Below, in pieces: positions 12,460 through 24,800 of a stretch of DNA of 64,000 bases. Source of the stretch: Serinus canaria. Taxonomy: Eukaryota > Chordata > Aves > Passeriformes > Fringillidae. A model generated the notes under the pieces. It was not told where the DNA came from. It made no database searches and was given only the letters and a program-made list of their open reading frames with translations. The stretch is taken from the NCBI RefSeq assembly GCF_022539315.1, contig NC_066315.1:48465174-48529173 (forward strand). Direction: 5' to 3'. Position numbers and translations under genes: made by a program. Each line of letters starts with the position of its first letter. Within the stretch, counting starts at the first letter, position 1.

Positions 12460-12512
12460 GTCATAGAATGGGTTTGGTTGGAAGGGACCTTAAAGACCAT
12501 CTAGTTCAAATG
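12460..12512 (-). mobile_element. Short CR1 3'-end fragment
   Basis: The plus strand reads TCATAGAATGGGTTTGGTTG followed by GAAGGGACCTTAAAGACCATCTAGTTCAAATG, the reverse complement of the CR1 3' terminus. Similarity stops after about 50 bases at a short CA-rich stretch. It is a severely truncated copy on the minus strand. Confidence 0.85.
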
Positions 12513-13288
12513 ACACACACACATACATAAACACCCAGCCCTGAAAATCTCCTCTGTACTGGGAAGCACTGCTTAGTACATGGCATAACCACTCCAGGTT
12601 TTAGATGCAGAAATATGAAAAGGAGGTGGGCTGAAGAGCTGAGGTCCACTGGGCTATGGATTAATATTTCAACAATCTTATTCCAAGACTCTTCAAGGAC
12701 TTAAGAAATTTCTCCTGACCAAAGGACATATGTACTCCTCACCCCTGGCCCAACCTGCTGAGTACATCCCTGAATATTATTATATGTTTACATCCCTGAA
12801 AGTGAGAATAAGACCTTTTTCCTGCTCCTTGTGTAAGCCTTTTGCAATGCTCTGACCAAACAGAAAAGCCCCAGTACAAATACTTCACATGCACTATAAC
12901 ATACTTCCAGTTTGATTAGATTGGAACAAATAGGTTGTATCCTGGATCCTCTTAGTATGTAGGAAAAATTAAGTCCCATCTTTGTCCAGAAGGAGGTACT
13001 CTTGAATATTTAATGCCCTGACTTGTGAGTAGAAATGGGGATGTTGAAGAAGTTTACTGGCCTGTGTGTATTTTTGCAAAGATGCTGGCTGTCGTCTCTC
13101 TCTTACTTAATATTCATGGTCTTTTATTTTTTACGATCAGCACCATTTGGAATTAAATGAAGCTGTGGATGTCAGACTGTGCTGTAGAACCCAGTATAGC
13201 ATTTATCCAAAACCCAGCATCTTCTTCAAGATCTTCCTCAATAAAGCCACTTAATTTTACCTGACAGCAAAGCCTGGCCCTTTGTCAA

Positions 13289-13320
13289 ATATGTGAAGAA
13301 AGATACATATGTGAAGAAAG
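13289..13320. repeat. 18-bp-spaced tandem duplication
   Basis: ATATGTGAAGAAAG occurs at 13289-13302 and again, identical, at 13307-13320. This is a short local duplication in the intron. Confidence 0.85.
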
Positions 13321-15335
13321 GTTCCATTCTATTGAACCTGACATGACATAAAACATGACAAGGTACAAAAGTATAAAAGTATATTCCAACATTACAGAGG
13401 AGGTAGAGAATATTAAAAAGTGAATCAATTTTTTTATCTACAACAAGCTTTATATGCAAGAAAAAAAATGTTGTGATAAACCAAAAAAGCCAATATCTGT
13501 TCTGCTATATGGCTTCTGTTTCAGCACAAATGAAAGTAGAACAATTGGAAGTCTAAGTGGCAATCCATTTGGACAAGAAGTTGCTAATATTAGAAACCAG
13601 CTGTTCTGAATTTCCTATCCCTGCAGCCCAAATTTTCCATGTAATACTTGAAATAGGTCCTCCAGTGTTTACTGAATGTTGATATCTCTTTATGTTTCTG
13701 CACTCTGGCCAGGAAAAAGAATGGAGGTGGGAGAATGGAGACTAATATCAACCTTTTAGCACTGTTTGTGAAACTATATTCTTTTTTTTTTCCTTTTTCC
13801 TTAGGCACAGACTATCAGAGAGTGCCACTCCACCAAAATTACTTATTTTGTACACACACAGCACAGTCTTAAACTATACTATGCTTTTCAGATGCTATTT
13901 ACTTTTCAGTGACATGGAAATAATACTGTATTCTCAAAAGTCTTGAAAAACTGACAGCAGCGCATGAGAAACCAGGCATTACTGGGCAGAGGGGGATATT
14001 TTGGAGCTACACATGTGTAAGAAAAGTGAGAACAGGAAGTGGCAACATGCTTATGCAGCAATAGTTTTCTTTGCACTTGCTCTTTTGCTCATTAGCTTTC
14101 ATACTACATGAAGAGTAATCCTTAAAAGCCTCTTTACAGTCCCCTGAGAACATACATACGTGGGCTATTTTCTAATGGCAGTACACATCAGATGAACCAG
14201 CCTGTTACTGCAAGCTTCAGGGCCTCTTTACTGCAATTATATCATTCTGCTCTATGTTATCTCTGCTACAAAGGCGGATTTTTTTTAAATCAGGGCAAAC
14301 ATGAGAGACATTGTTAAACAACCAGAGGAACAAAACGTGCACAGAATTTCAACGAATGCCTCAGAGGAAAGATGAGCCTTGGATTCCAGCTGGAATGGAA
14401 GAGGCTGTCATATCATCAAGGCAATTCTCTGAACCTTTATAGCCTGCCTCACCATGCTAAAAGTCATCTAACTTAAACATCCCAGGGGAGAAGGACTGCA
14501 TGAAAGACTCCCAAACGTTTCAATTTCCTAATGTGGCTATACAGCTCAAAAGACAAAATGCAGCAGTTTTACACCATTTCTGGCAGTGTCACCCAGAGCT
14601 GCAATTAAGGCATGTTTGGTGCTCTCCTGGAGTCAGCATACATTCTTCATGAATGGCACATTGATGTTGGGAGGGACTGTTTCATTGCTCATTTCAGATT
14701 TGAAGCATGTGTTACCAATGTTGGGAACATGTGTTATCAGCACTGTGAGTAAAGAGTGTCTGATGAATGCAGGCAAGAGTCCCTGAACTGCGAATCTTAT
14801 TGTACTCTTTCCATTTGAAGAGGCTCCTTGCATCCATGCCCATCCAAGGCAAACACAACACATACACTCACAGTGCTTTTTTAATGTAACATGATTTGAG
14901 AGCTCACCTGCTCCCTTTCTGCTTTACTCAGTGTAATAACACCTGAAATTCAGATACCTCAGCAACATACTGCAATGGCTTAGGCAAGCTAAGTCCAAAA
15001 GAAAGTTAAAAGAGAAACCCCGAGGAGAGGTAACTGGGCTGGGTGGAATGCTGCACAGAATCTGGTCATGCTCTGGCCTGCTCTGTGCAGTGCCCTGCTG
15101 GTGCCCTATGCCATCCTCCCTTTTCTTTCCCCTCCTTCCCCCAGTATAGACTAGTACAGCCCTTGCAGCAACTGCCAGGAGCACTGGAAAAGACTGAATT
15201 GGAGCTCACATGAAAAAGCCAAGGAGAACAAGCACCAACTCTTGTTGTGGACCTGGTGAAGCCCTTGAAAATATTTAACAGCAAATTTTGCCCACAGAAA
15301 GTGCTTACATTTGCAGAAGATTCCCCAAAACTGAT

Positions 15336-15484
15336 AAGAGTTGAGAACCAAACAGATGGTTTGGTTCTCAACTCTTGAGAACCAAACCATCAGTTTGATG
15401 AGAACGAAACTGATGGTTGAGTTGAGAACCAAACTGATGCTTCCTGACTGGAAGGATCAAAGATGATCCTTCCAGTCAGGAAGC
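15336..15484. repeat. Cluster of perfect inverted repeats
   Basis: Three perfect inverted repeats lie within 150 bases. First, 15336-15353 and 15359-15376 form an 18-bp stem with a 5-base loop. Second, AACCATCAGTTT (15385-15396) and AAACTGATGGTT (15407-15418) form a 12-bp stem with a 10-base gap. Third, 15439-15459 and 15464-15484 form a 21-bp stem with the 4-base loop AAGA. The motif GAGAACCAAAC occurs forward at 15343, 15377 and 15424, with one change at 15400, and inverted at 15359. Perfect arms with tiny loops fit repeated template switching. The loops are too small for an ordinary microRNA precursor. Confidence 0.93.
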
Positions 15485-15563
15485 GCATCTCTTTCTGAAA
15501 GGCTTAATGAGCTCACTCTGCTCAACATATTAAAAAGCAAAAGAAGTATCTGCAAATGAGAGT

Positions 15564-16124
15564 TGTGCTGGTTTTGGCCAAGGTAGAATTAATTTCCTTT
15601 CTAGTAGCTAGTATGGGATGAAGTTTTGGCTTTGTGCTGAAAAGAGTGTTGATAATTCAGGGATGTTTTAGTTACTGCTGAGCTTACTCAGTGCTTACTC
15701 AGACTCTCTGCTTCTCATACCATCCCATCAGCAAGGAGGCTGGGAGTGAACACAGAATTTGGGAGGAGACACAGGCAAACAAAGGAATATCCCATGCCAC
15801 ATGACAACATGCTCAGCATATGAAGTTGAGGTAAGGAGAGTGTGGGGAATGCTCAGAGTGGGCATTTTTCTTCCTGAATAACTCTTAGGTGTGAAGGAGC
15901 CCTGCTTTCCTTGGGGGTGGCTGAACACCTGTCTGCCTATGGGAAGTGTTTCTTTGTTTTGCTTTGCTTGCACACACAGCTTTTGGTCTCCCTATTAAAC
16001 TGTCCTTATCTCAAGCCATGAGTTTGCTCATTTTTAATTTTCTGATTCTCTTCTCTGTGCAGCTGGGGAGAATGAGTAAACAGCTGCATGGAGCTGAGTT
16101 GTTGGCCGGGGTTAAGCTGTAACA
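15564..16124 (+). mobile_element. Solo LTR of an avian ERVL-like retrovirus
   Basis: A 561-base block begins TGTGCTGGTTTTGGCC and ends GTTAAGCTGTAACA, so it has the canonical TG...CA ends. The flanks AGAGT (15559-15563) and ATAGT (16125-16129) agree at four of five bases, consistent with a 5-base target duplication and class III/ERVL-type integration. Internal landmarks known from a widespread avian LTR follow in order: GTTTTAGTTACTGCTGAGC, CAAGGAGGCTGGGAGTG, ATCCCATGCCACATGAC and ATGCTCAGCATATGAAG. ATTAAA at 15993-15998 may be the polyadenylation signal. No internal viral genes flank it, so it is a solo LTR. The family assignment is by memory. Confidence 0.82.
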
Positions 16125-17013
16125 ATAGTTCTTGAACAGATCAGAAAATGGTATATTAAAATTACAAGTCTGGAAGATAAACCTAGAACTTTATGGATTA
16201 GAAAAAAAAAAATCAAAGTTTCATGAGACCCTATAATTAACAAGGAGGCAACTTGCTGAGAGTGGAAGAACTTTTGCATCACTTAAAACCTCTAAAATGA
16301 GAATGGACATCTTGCTAGAAGATATTAATCAGTTTAATAAGTAGTTCTGGTAATAAAAATGATTAGAATGTGCTCATTGTCTAGCATTAGTGAGACTATT
16401 AAATTACACATTCCAGATTTGAAATACTTAGGAAAATGTTAGCCAGTTAGCTCTTAACATTCTTCCTGCCTCTCAAGCAAAATGACCGATCTTTTGCATA
16501 GGAGACAGGATCCTCTCCCCAGCCTCTCCTCCCTTTAATCACAGGCTGGCAATACCACACAGTTCATTCCACAGGCAGAGTTCACCTGTGTATAGTGAAT
16601 ATTCTAAGGGATATTTCTGGCCTATTTTAGTTTACTTTGCCCAGGCTGGAGTAGTGCTCAGCAGACTTTGTAGACTGAAGAAAATGGTTGGTATCTATTC
16701 CCACAATTTTATTAGCTACATTCTCCTTTACTTTTTGAAATAAGTTATGGGCAAAGTATTAAAGTGGATGGATCTAGCTTTTACTTTTAATAATACAAAT
16801 TTACAATGTCTATGACTAAGTTATAATCAGAGAAGAAAAAATGTAATTGTAGAACTACAATTCACTCATAGATACATCCGTACATTTGGTAAAGTTTTTA
16901 ATAAATTTTTTACCAAAAGCTCTGAGCTGGTTGATCCCAAAGTATTTGCAAAACTGTAAGGAGGAAAAAACTGAAGCAAACTGTTCAGCAAGACTGAACA
17001 CTGTCTTAGAACC

Positions 17014-17121
17014 ACAGAATAGAATCACAGAATTGAATCAGAAAATACCTCTAAAATCATCAAGTCCACCCATTGCTCTAACACTGCCCCATCCACCACT
17101 AAACCACACCTCTAAGCATCC
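17014..17121 (-). mobile_element. CR1 LINE 3'-end fragment
   Basis: The plus strand shows ACAGAATAGAATCACAGAAT, then CTCTAAAATCATCAAGTCCA, CCATCCACCACTAAACCACA and CTCTAAGCATCC. This is the order of the last roughly 100 bases of a CR1 element in reverse complement. The copy is truncated and diverged. Confidence 0.82.
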
Positions 17122-20100
17122 CAAAGAACCTTTGGATTCTCAAATAGACCCTAAAGGTTGTCTGTAAAACAGGAGGAAAGCCAGCCTAATTGGGGAATCT
17201 TGCATAGGACAGTTGGCCAAGTTGTGGGAGTCACATAATGAGCACAAGTGAGAGCAGTGATTCCAGGCAAGTGTTTTTGGTGGCCAAAGCCCTTCTTGTT
17301 CCAGTGGTACATCAGTCCCTCCTGACTTTGCATGAGATACTCAAGTACTGGACTGCAACCAGGTGTTTCACCTCCTATGTGGACATTGTAACACCATCCC
17401 TATGCACTGCTTCCTTTAGAGGGGTGCTGCTCCAAGGCACTTGCTCTTGCTGGCTTGAGCCATGCACACACATGTCCAGGTGTGATTATGTTAGAACTGG
17501 GTGCCCAATGACCTGAGGAAAAGGTTTGGGGTTTTTTTTCTGTTATGCTGTTGACCATTATCTGGCAATTTTCATGGCAAATGATGGACAAAACTGTCAT
17601 GGAACTTAAAATTAATTTATAAATTTAAGCTAATTTTGATTTTAGCCTCACCCCAAAGTGTCTGCAGTTTAGAAGACTCACACAGAAGACATACTAATTA
17701 AGTTCTCCCTCCTGGTGTTATTTTCCGTGCGAGTCTGAAGATTTTAACTGCATCTTGTGCAACTGAAATTCAAACCACTTAGTAAACAATTTTGTAGTTT
17801 AAGTTTTTGTAGTTTAAGCTATCTAAAATCCAAAGTACACTGCAAAGCAAATCGGCAGCAGTTGGTCTATCCATTCCTACTGCGCTTTCTCTATGGAATA
17901 CACAAAAAAATGTCTTGACCTAGTAAGACATTTCAGCTTTATATTCTACTTGAAGACAACACAGATAATTTCTGGGTGTGAACTGGACACCATGTGAGCT
18001 AGAAGGACAAGTACATAATAGCTGAATGCTAAAATTCCTTCCCTTTACCCTCAAAACACAAGTCCATGCAATTATTTTACTTAGTCTTCACACACATACA
18101 AAGGGGGAAAAAACAAACAAGAATACCTATGCCTGAAGTAAGGAAGTCTTAAGAAGCAACAGAAAAGGTACAGAGGTAGGAGGCAGCACAAAAAAACAGC
18201 ACATGTCAAAAACCACAGCAGCACACTGACTCTTTTTGCCTATGGCACTTGGCAAGTTCAGACCCTCCAAAAACAAGAGAAGCCTTTTAACACAAGTTTG
18301 GCTTCTTTCATTTCAGGTGAAAGCACATCCTACTCCAACAGTACAGCTTGCAGGGGAAACCACAGGTTATTATGTTAGATTTGTTTTCAGAATTTTAAAC
18401 TAATGGCATTGATTCTTTCAAGTTTGTGAGGTCAAAACAATTTTTAGCTAATGGCACTCCAGCTACTTTCACTGGAAATACGTAACACAGCAAATGTATT
18501 CCTAAAGTGATTACAATGACAGTGACTCAAATAATTCTCTGCAGAGCTGAGGTTATAAAACTGCAGGATGTTGAACTTTGAGTCTTGAAATATAATTGCT
18601 GCCAGAACAGCAGCTCTGAGTCTATAAATTTGCCACAGCTTTGCAAAAAACACATTGATGCTGCCCAAACCTGGTAACAGACCAACAGCCACATTTGTTG
18701 TCAGACTCACACACAAAGAGCCATATTCAGCTGCATTAAGAAACTCAACAAGATGCATATGCATCAAAGATATGAGCCAGTAAGATTTATTATCTCAAGA
18801 GGAAGAACAAAAATCCTGGATAAAAGAAGTTGGACTGTCTTTCCCCCACCTCATTCTCTCTCAGGTTGACAAAGCTACAAATCCCACGAAAGCAACAGCG
18901 CAAAAATGTCTTCATCCAGCTTTAGAAAAAGAAATAAAACTGGGATATTTCCCACAATTTTAAATTATTCCCGAGCAACCTATTAGTTTGATTTAGTAAA
19001 AACTGCTGATGAAAATACTGTGCGACACTAGAGGATTTTTGGTTAGGTTTTTTTTTCCTCCTTTTTTTCCTTTTTTTTTTTTTTTTGGTGGATAACAGCT
19101 CCAAAATTGCCCACGTGCCAAGTTCCTCTAGGAACTACCCAGGTGAACTGCTCCTCCTTGTCCTCTTGCTATATTCTTCCTCAAAAAGCTCTACGAAATC
19201 TTGGTTTTACTTGTTTTGCAACCCCAGGGGCTGGAAGAAGCCCTAAGCACAGAGTGTCTGAAGCATCGATAGTTTCATTTGCTACTCAAGACAATGCTGC
19301 CAACTGGGGGCTTATCTCCACTGCTAACAAAATAGAAAAAAAAAAAGTTAGGGAAACAACACAACTTCCCTAGCAAATCAAACCCTCCTGGTCCAAAAGA
19401 TGTGCAGGTTCGGAGCCTCAAAACCATACTTTTTAACTCTGCTTTTCCTGTATAAACTAAAAAAAGGTAAATTTTAAAAAAAGCCAAGATAGATTGCTTT
19501 TTGCACAGACTTCTCCTTGAGAACAGTCACTGCATAAAACAGATGAGTTCACCTGGGAGGTAGAAACCTCCTGTTGGGGTGATTTAGATTATGGCAATAA
19601 GAAATGATGGAAGTAACACCACATATCACAATGTAAGATTTAGCACTTCTTATATGTCAAAGAAATATCTATTACCTTTTTTCTATGATGCTAAGTTCCA
19701 ACCTTAAAATGAGGAATAGCATTATCTTTTAAAAAAATTTATATGCATGCTCAATGTCCCATGGGTGAAAAAACTGGTTGCAAAGAGTGCTGAACTTTCA
19801 TTTAATGCCTTCTACTCCATAATCCAAGAAACTACCTTTAGGACAAATATGCAAAATCATGTGTAAATTGAATTTATTAATTACTTAAAGATACATATCC
19901 ACCCCTGAGTTACCTTTCCACACTTGAAGAGAGTTGGTTTAAAACTCTGTGACTTCACTACTAAGTAAAAAGGCCCAGACAAGTAACAGGTATGATTAAA
20001 TACTTTCATTTTATTCCTAATGAAATCACATACTGTAACATCTTCTGAGACTAAAATTTTAATTAAGGCAGGCTGGCATTTTGGGTTTTTTTGTCCCCCT

Positions 20101-21790
20101 TATATTCCAGGGGAACAGCAGGTAAGGTCAAACAAAAATCTTATGTGATAAAATTGTGTGAGACTGCTCCTGGGAGACGTGGCATTATTAACGAGAACAT
20201 GAAGAAGGGCACAGTTGAACAGTTCAAAGATAAATTACTGCATTCAGTTTACTTTTTGCTATCAACTGGAGAACCTGAGAGAGCTGTTATTTGACAAGTA
20301 ATGTATATAAACAGGCATCAAAAAGAGCTTGAATACAGGAGACTCGAGGCTGGAGAAATTTGTCAGTTTAAAATCTGTATCCATTCATTTACTTCTCTAT
20401 ACAAAGGATTTTCAAATTATAGGGACAGCTTTAAGAAGAACTTGCTACTAGTAAGTGGCTTGATGCTGAAAATAAACCTGTTCTTTCTGAAAACCTAAAC
20501 CCATGTAATTATATGACACTTTATTCACTTATTTGGTTTCCTTTCCAATACACATTTATTTTATGTTTTGAGACATTTTAATACTCTTCCTGCTCTTGAA
20601 AAACTATGAAAAATATTTCTTGCATTCTCCTTCAAGATAAATCTAAAGATAAACAGAGGGGCACATCTTACAGACATGGTATATAAGTCAAAGCTTCTGA
20701 AAGATTCTGAAAATTCTATTTTTAAGACAAATCCTTTTATCTCACTTCAGTAAAAAAAATACAGGGAACAGCCAGCTGCAATCCAAAATAATTGCAACAC
20801 AATAATGCAGGGCTCCATTACAGCAGCCTAATTCCGGTAAAGCAGCTGATCCAGGATCTTGGCACTTGCCCAGGCCCTGAAGCCTGACTTAAATGCATTA
20901 ACCCAAAGCATGTGCAGCTGTTTTTGTAATCTGAGGCTTCTGCATTTTACTGGAGACCAAGAAAGAAGGGGAAAAAAAAAAAAGTCACCCAGCTAGCAAA
21001 TGACAGGCTCAACAGCTTTGGAGAAATGAGCTTTGGACAGTGTTTCCCCTTGGCCAGTACCATGAGCAAGGGTTTACACTGGAGTGTTGCAGATGCCCAA
21101 AGTCAGCTGAGGTGCCTGCAGGGAGGGTACTACAGGACCTGGGAGGATACTACATTATTCTGAGAAGGGTGAAGCCTTCTCATCCCAACAGAGCTAAGCC
21201 GCTGGAGGCATGTATTGCAAGTTGGTGCACAATTCTCACAACAACAGGGAGGTCCAAAAGAATTCTGAGGATCTGCCCTCCCATCCCAGCAACCTTTAGG
21301 AGAGTCAACTGAGACTCATGGGTAGGGAAATAAATAATTTTAGAGAAAATACAGGATGCTCTTAAGCGAGATTTACAGCTCAAACACCAAAGCAGATGCA
21401 AATCTGGTAGTAGCCCTTACTGCAGACACAGACAGTTACATTGATGAGGTCTGCTGCAATTCCTCTTTAGGAGGTTTTTGAATTGCTAATGTACAACTAA
21501 AACACCAGTGTGAGAACCCATTAGAATGTTTACAGAATCCTTTGGCACATGACGTGCTCATTAGAAGAGCTGCAATACTGCCCATATGTACCTGTGTCTA
21601 TGCTTGCATTGTGTTACATAAAACAGTTCATGGCCATAGAGTAACTGTTATATAAAATATCTATGGATTTTGTCAGTAAATCCCTAAGGAACTGTGTGAT
21701 GGGACAGCTAATTGCCAAAACAAAATTCAGTATGATTCAGAAAAAGCACAAATACAAGACTAGCAGGATCAGATTTTCCAGCTGCAAACC

Positions 21791-21843
21791 ACTGATTCAG
21801 ACTTACTGATTCAGATTTACTGATTCCGATTTACTGAATTTCA
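21791..21843. repeat. 14-bp tandem repeat, about 3.5 units
   Basis: Three diverging copies of a 14-base unit (ACTGATTCAGACTT, ACTGATTCAGATTT, ACTGATTCCGATTT) are followed by a partial fourth (ACTGAATTTCAG). A minisatellite-like expansion within the intron. Confidence 0.88.
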
Positions 21844-24800
21844 GCAGATATATTTGTTCCGTTTTGGATTTTTTTGGACTGACCCCTAATAAATAACGTC
21901 AGGTCGGAGTAAAAAAAGTTGTTTTGCCCTGTGTATTAATCTATCTATAATTTTTCTCTTGATATCAGCTTGCTATCTTGGCATCAGGTCTTGATACTGA
22001 TGAAATATCTACAGCCACAAGCTCAGGATGAACTTCTGTGCCAGATATTGTGCAAACTTCAAGGAATAGCTGCAGTCACTACAGCAAAGATGATGCATTC
22101 CTGAAAAGACAACTGCAGGTAGAAAAATAAGCACCCAAAGGAAAAAAATTGCCCAGTGAAAAGGAGAACTGCACAATACTCTTCTGGCAGTACACCAAAA
22201 TATGTGTGGAGTGCTTAGACACCTATTCTGAGCAGGAGCTGCTCGGGCAGACTGCTGCTCACCAGTCTGGCTGTGGAGATGGAAGGTCCCTGGGCTCTGG
22301 CTGCCTCTGCCAGGCTGTTTTTTCCACACAACTCCAGGTACAGGTTCCTGCCCTGCCCACATCCTCTCTGTTAAAGAAGACTGCAGTGTTCTGGTGATAC
22401 CATTTACTGCACTGTGTTCCATTTTACTGTGGGCAGACTGGGGTAAACGACTGCCAGCACCATATCAAATCCTGCTTTTTCACCTTCACAAGCTGGGTTT
22501 TGTTTTGTGTCTCAGCCTCAGGAAGAAGTCTCATAAACACAACACCAACTGTAAATACTGCCAGCAACAAAGATACAGCCACTGCCTGATGGCTCTCTTC
22601 CTCCCTACGGCTTCTGCATGCACCAAAAGGTACCAAATCACAGAAAGCCGTGAGTTTGTTTGTTTACCTACAACATAAGGACACAGCAAGCTGCAGACTA
22701 CAGCCCCCAGCTCGATGCAAACAGGCACAGGGATGTTACTGAAGCCAACAGGACTTTGATGGAGCATATGCCTGTCCATATGGGTCCAACTGCAAAAATC
22801 TCATCTTTTCCAAGTGCACCCATGCAGAATGCAATCCAAAGACTACTGGGGTTAGCAATCAACCTTAACCCACTCTGTACCATATTAGAAGCAATTGCCT
22901 GCAACACAGTGATTGCTCTGGCCCCTATACAGCAGAGCCCTTGAGAATTTGCTTAACTTCTAAGCAGGTAAGATAATTTCTTGATTTCAGAGCAATGATT
23001 TTCAGGCTTGAATACACTTCTGGACCAGGGAACTCAACCTTTTGAAGGAGACGATCTCCAGTGGGAAAGATACAAGCACATTTATTCGCACTATATTCTT
23101 ATCATTGCTTTGAAAGGTTTCTGAGAAACTTTACCAGACAGGTAGCAACCAAATTAAGGAAAGAGAGGTCCTGTTCCAATAAAATCCAGTTCTACAATAT
23201 ATGAAACAAATTAATTTCTCAAATCCTTTTGCATAATCACTGCTTAACCCTCAAGAGAAAAAATGGGGCAAGGTGGGACTGAGCCTGCATTAATGCATGG
23301 CCCTTGCACTTGTATGTGTTTGTATGAAAGAGCCATCAGACCAAGCAGTAGCTATGTACCAACTAATAAACCAGATGGCAATCAGGGATGACTCTACATT
23401 ATTTCACTCCTGTGGCACAGACACAGGGAGCTCCCACTTATGTCTGCCTTGCAATTACCAACTCTTCTAGTTTACTGCAGACACTATTTTATGTTTCCTG
23501 TCTTTCTTGATTAAAAGTGCCTTAATGAAAGTGGGTTAAGCCTTTGCTAAAGCAATTGCTATCATTGAGACCCTCCCTTCCCTTTAGCCCTTGAAGTAGA
23601 AAGTACAAGACCTGTAAAGTTCCTACATGTACTTTGTATCAGTGTCTGCTCTGGGCATCCCCTCCATTCCATATCACTGCAGTAATATAAACATTAATTG
23701 CAATTCTGACATAGGTACAAAAGCAATACATTCGCTCACTACACCACAACTGGGCTGTATCTTCCAGCTAAAGCTTTTTCTCTGAAGTGAAGGGTAGAAT
23801 CTACAGATGCGGTCATCCCCATGCCCAGTTAGCTTCCCCTGTGGCCAAACTGTGCATCTTACAAAGTAGGGAATAAGTGAGTAAAAGAAAAAATCTCTGG
23901 AAAAGTAAAAAACATTCCCCTTTGACATCCCAAACAGAACACCACCAATTTCCAAAAATCTTTTTTTTTGTTATTTGATTTAGTATCTATAGACAATTTT
24001 GGTTTTTATTTTTTTTTTTTTTTGCCTTGGGTGTAGAGGATGTGTGGGGTATGAGTCTCATTTCAGAGGAATTTGAAGTTTTGTTTCAATTGTTCAAGGA
24101 ATGTGCAAAATAACTTGTTCATACAGTTTTACAAACTCTTTTGATTAATCAGGCAGCTAAATTCACAAAGCCTGCCTATCTCCACATCACAGCCAGGAGC
24201 ATTTTCAACTTTTGCAGAATAATACAAATATCCAAAAATAAAAGGGGAAAAAAAAAAGAAAACAGAATGCAGTAGCTGTAAACTTTCACATTTGCCTTTT
24301 CTAACAAGGGTTTAGTGTGACTTTTGAAAACAAGAGGGTTAACACCTGGAGTCACAAATTCCTTGCATAATTCACAAAAGAATTTAACAGAAATGACACT
24401 CAGCAACAAGCTTTCCTGAACAGCTGTGCCTAGAAATATTGGCTCAAAGGGAGCTGAAGAAAGAGAAAAGGAGAGGGAGGATGAAGCTGACTTGAGAGGA
24501 CATCACTTATTTTCTGTATTGATTCCCAAGTCTATACCAAGTGGGACAACAGGCTGACAGCAGTGCTTGGGAAAGGGGCAGGCATCACTGCCCCAGTCCC
24601 TGCCTCACTCATGCTAGGGGCAGTCTTTCTGCAGGCTTGAGGAAGCTTGGAATCAGGCCCCTCGTCAACAGATGTCATAATGTCCAGCCAGAATATGGTT
24701 CAATTCAGCTACATGAACCAAAACCTCCCCTCTATCCCCAGCTTCCACTGCACAGCACATTAGCTGGAAAACTCCCAGTATAGCCGGTCCAGTGTTATTG

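Noticed and set aside
15439..15484. Novel microRNA gene at the perfect 21-bp hairpin
   Set aside because: A 4-base loop and a stem without extension beyond 21 bp do not fit Drosha and Dicer precursors. Kept only as a structural finding.
22009..22422. 137-codon minus-strand reading frame inside the large intron
   Set aside because: Same strand as ARPP21, but it has no ARPP21-like sequence, and the exons on either side join in frame without it (phase 1 to phase 1).
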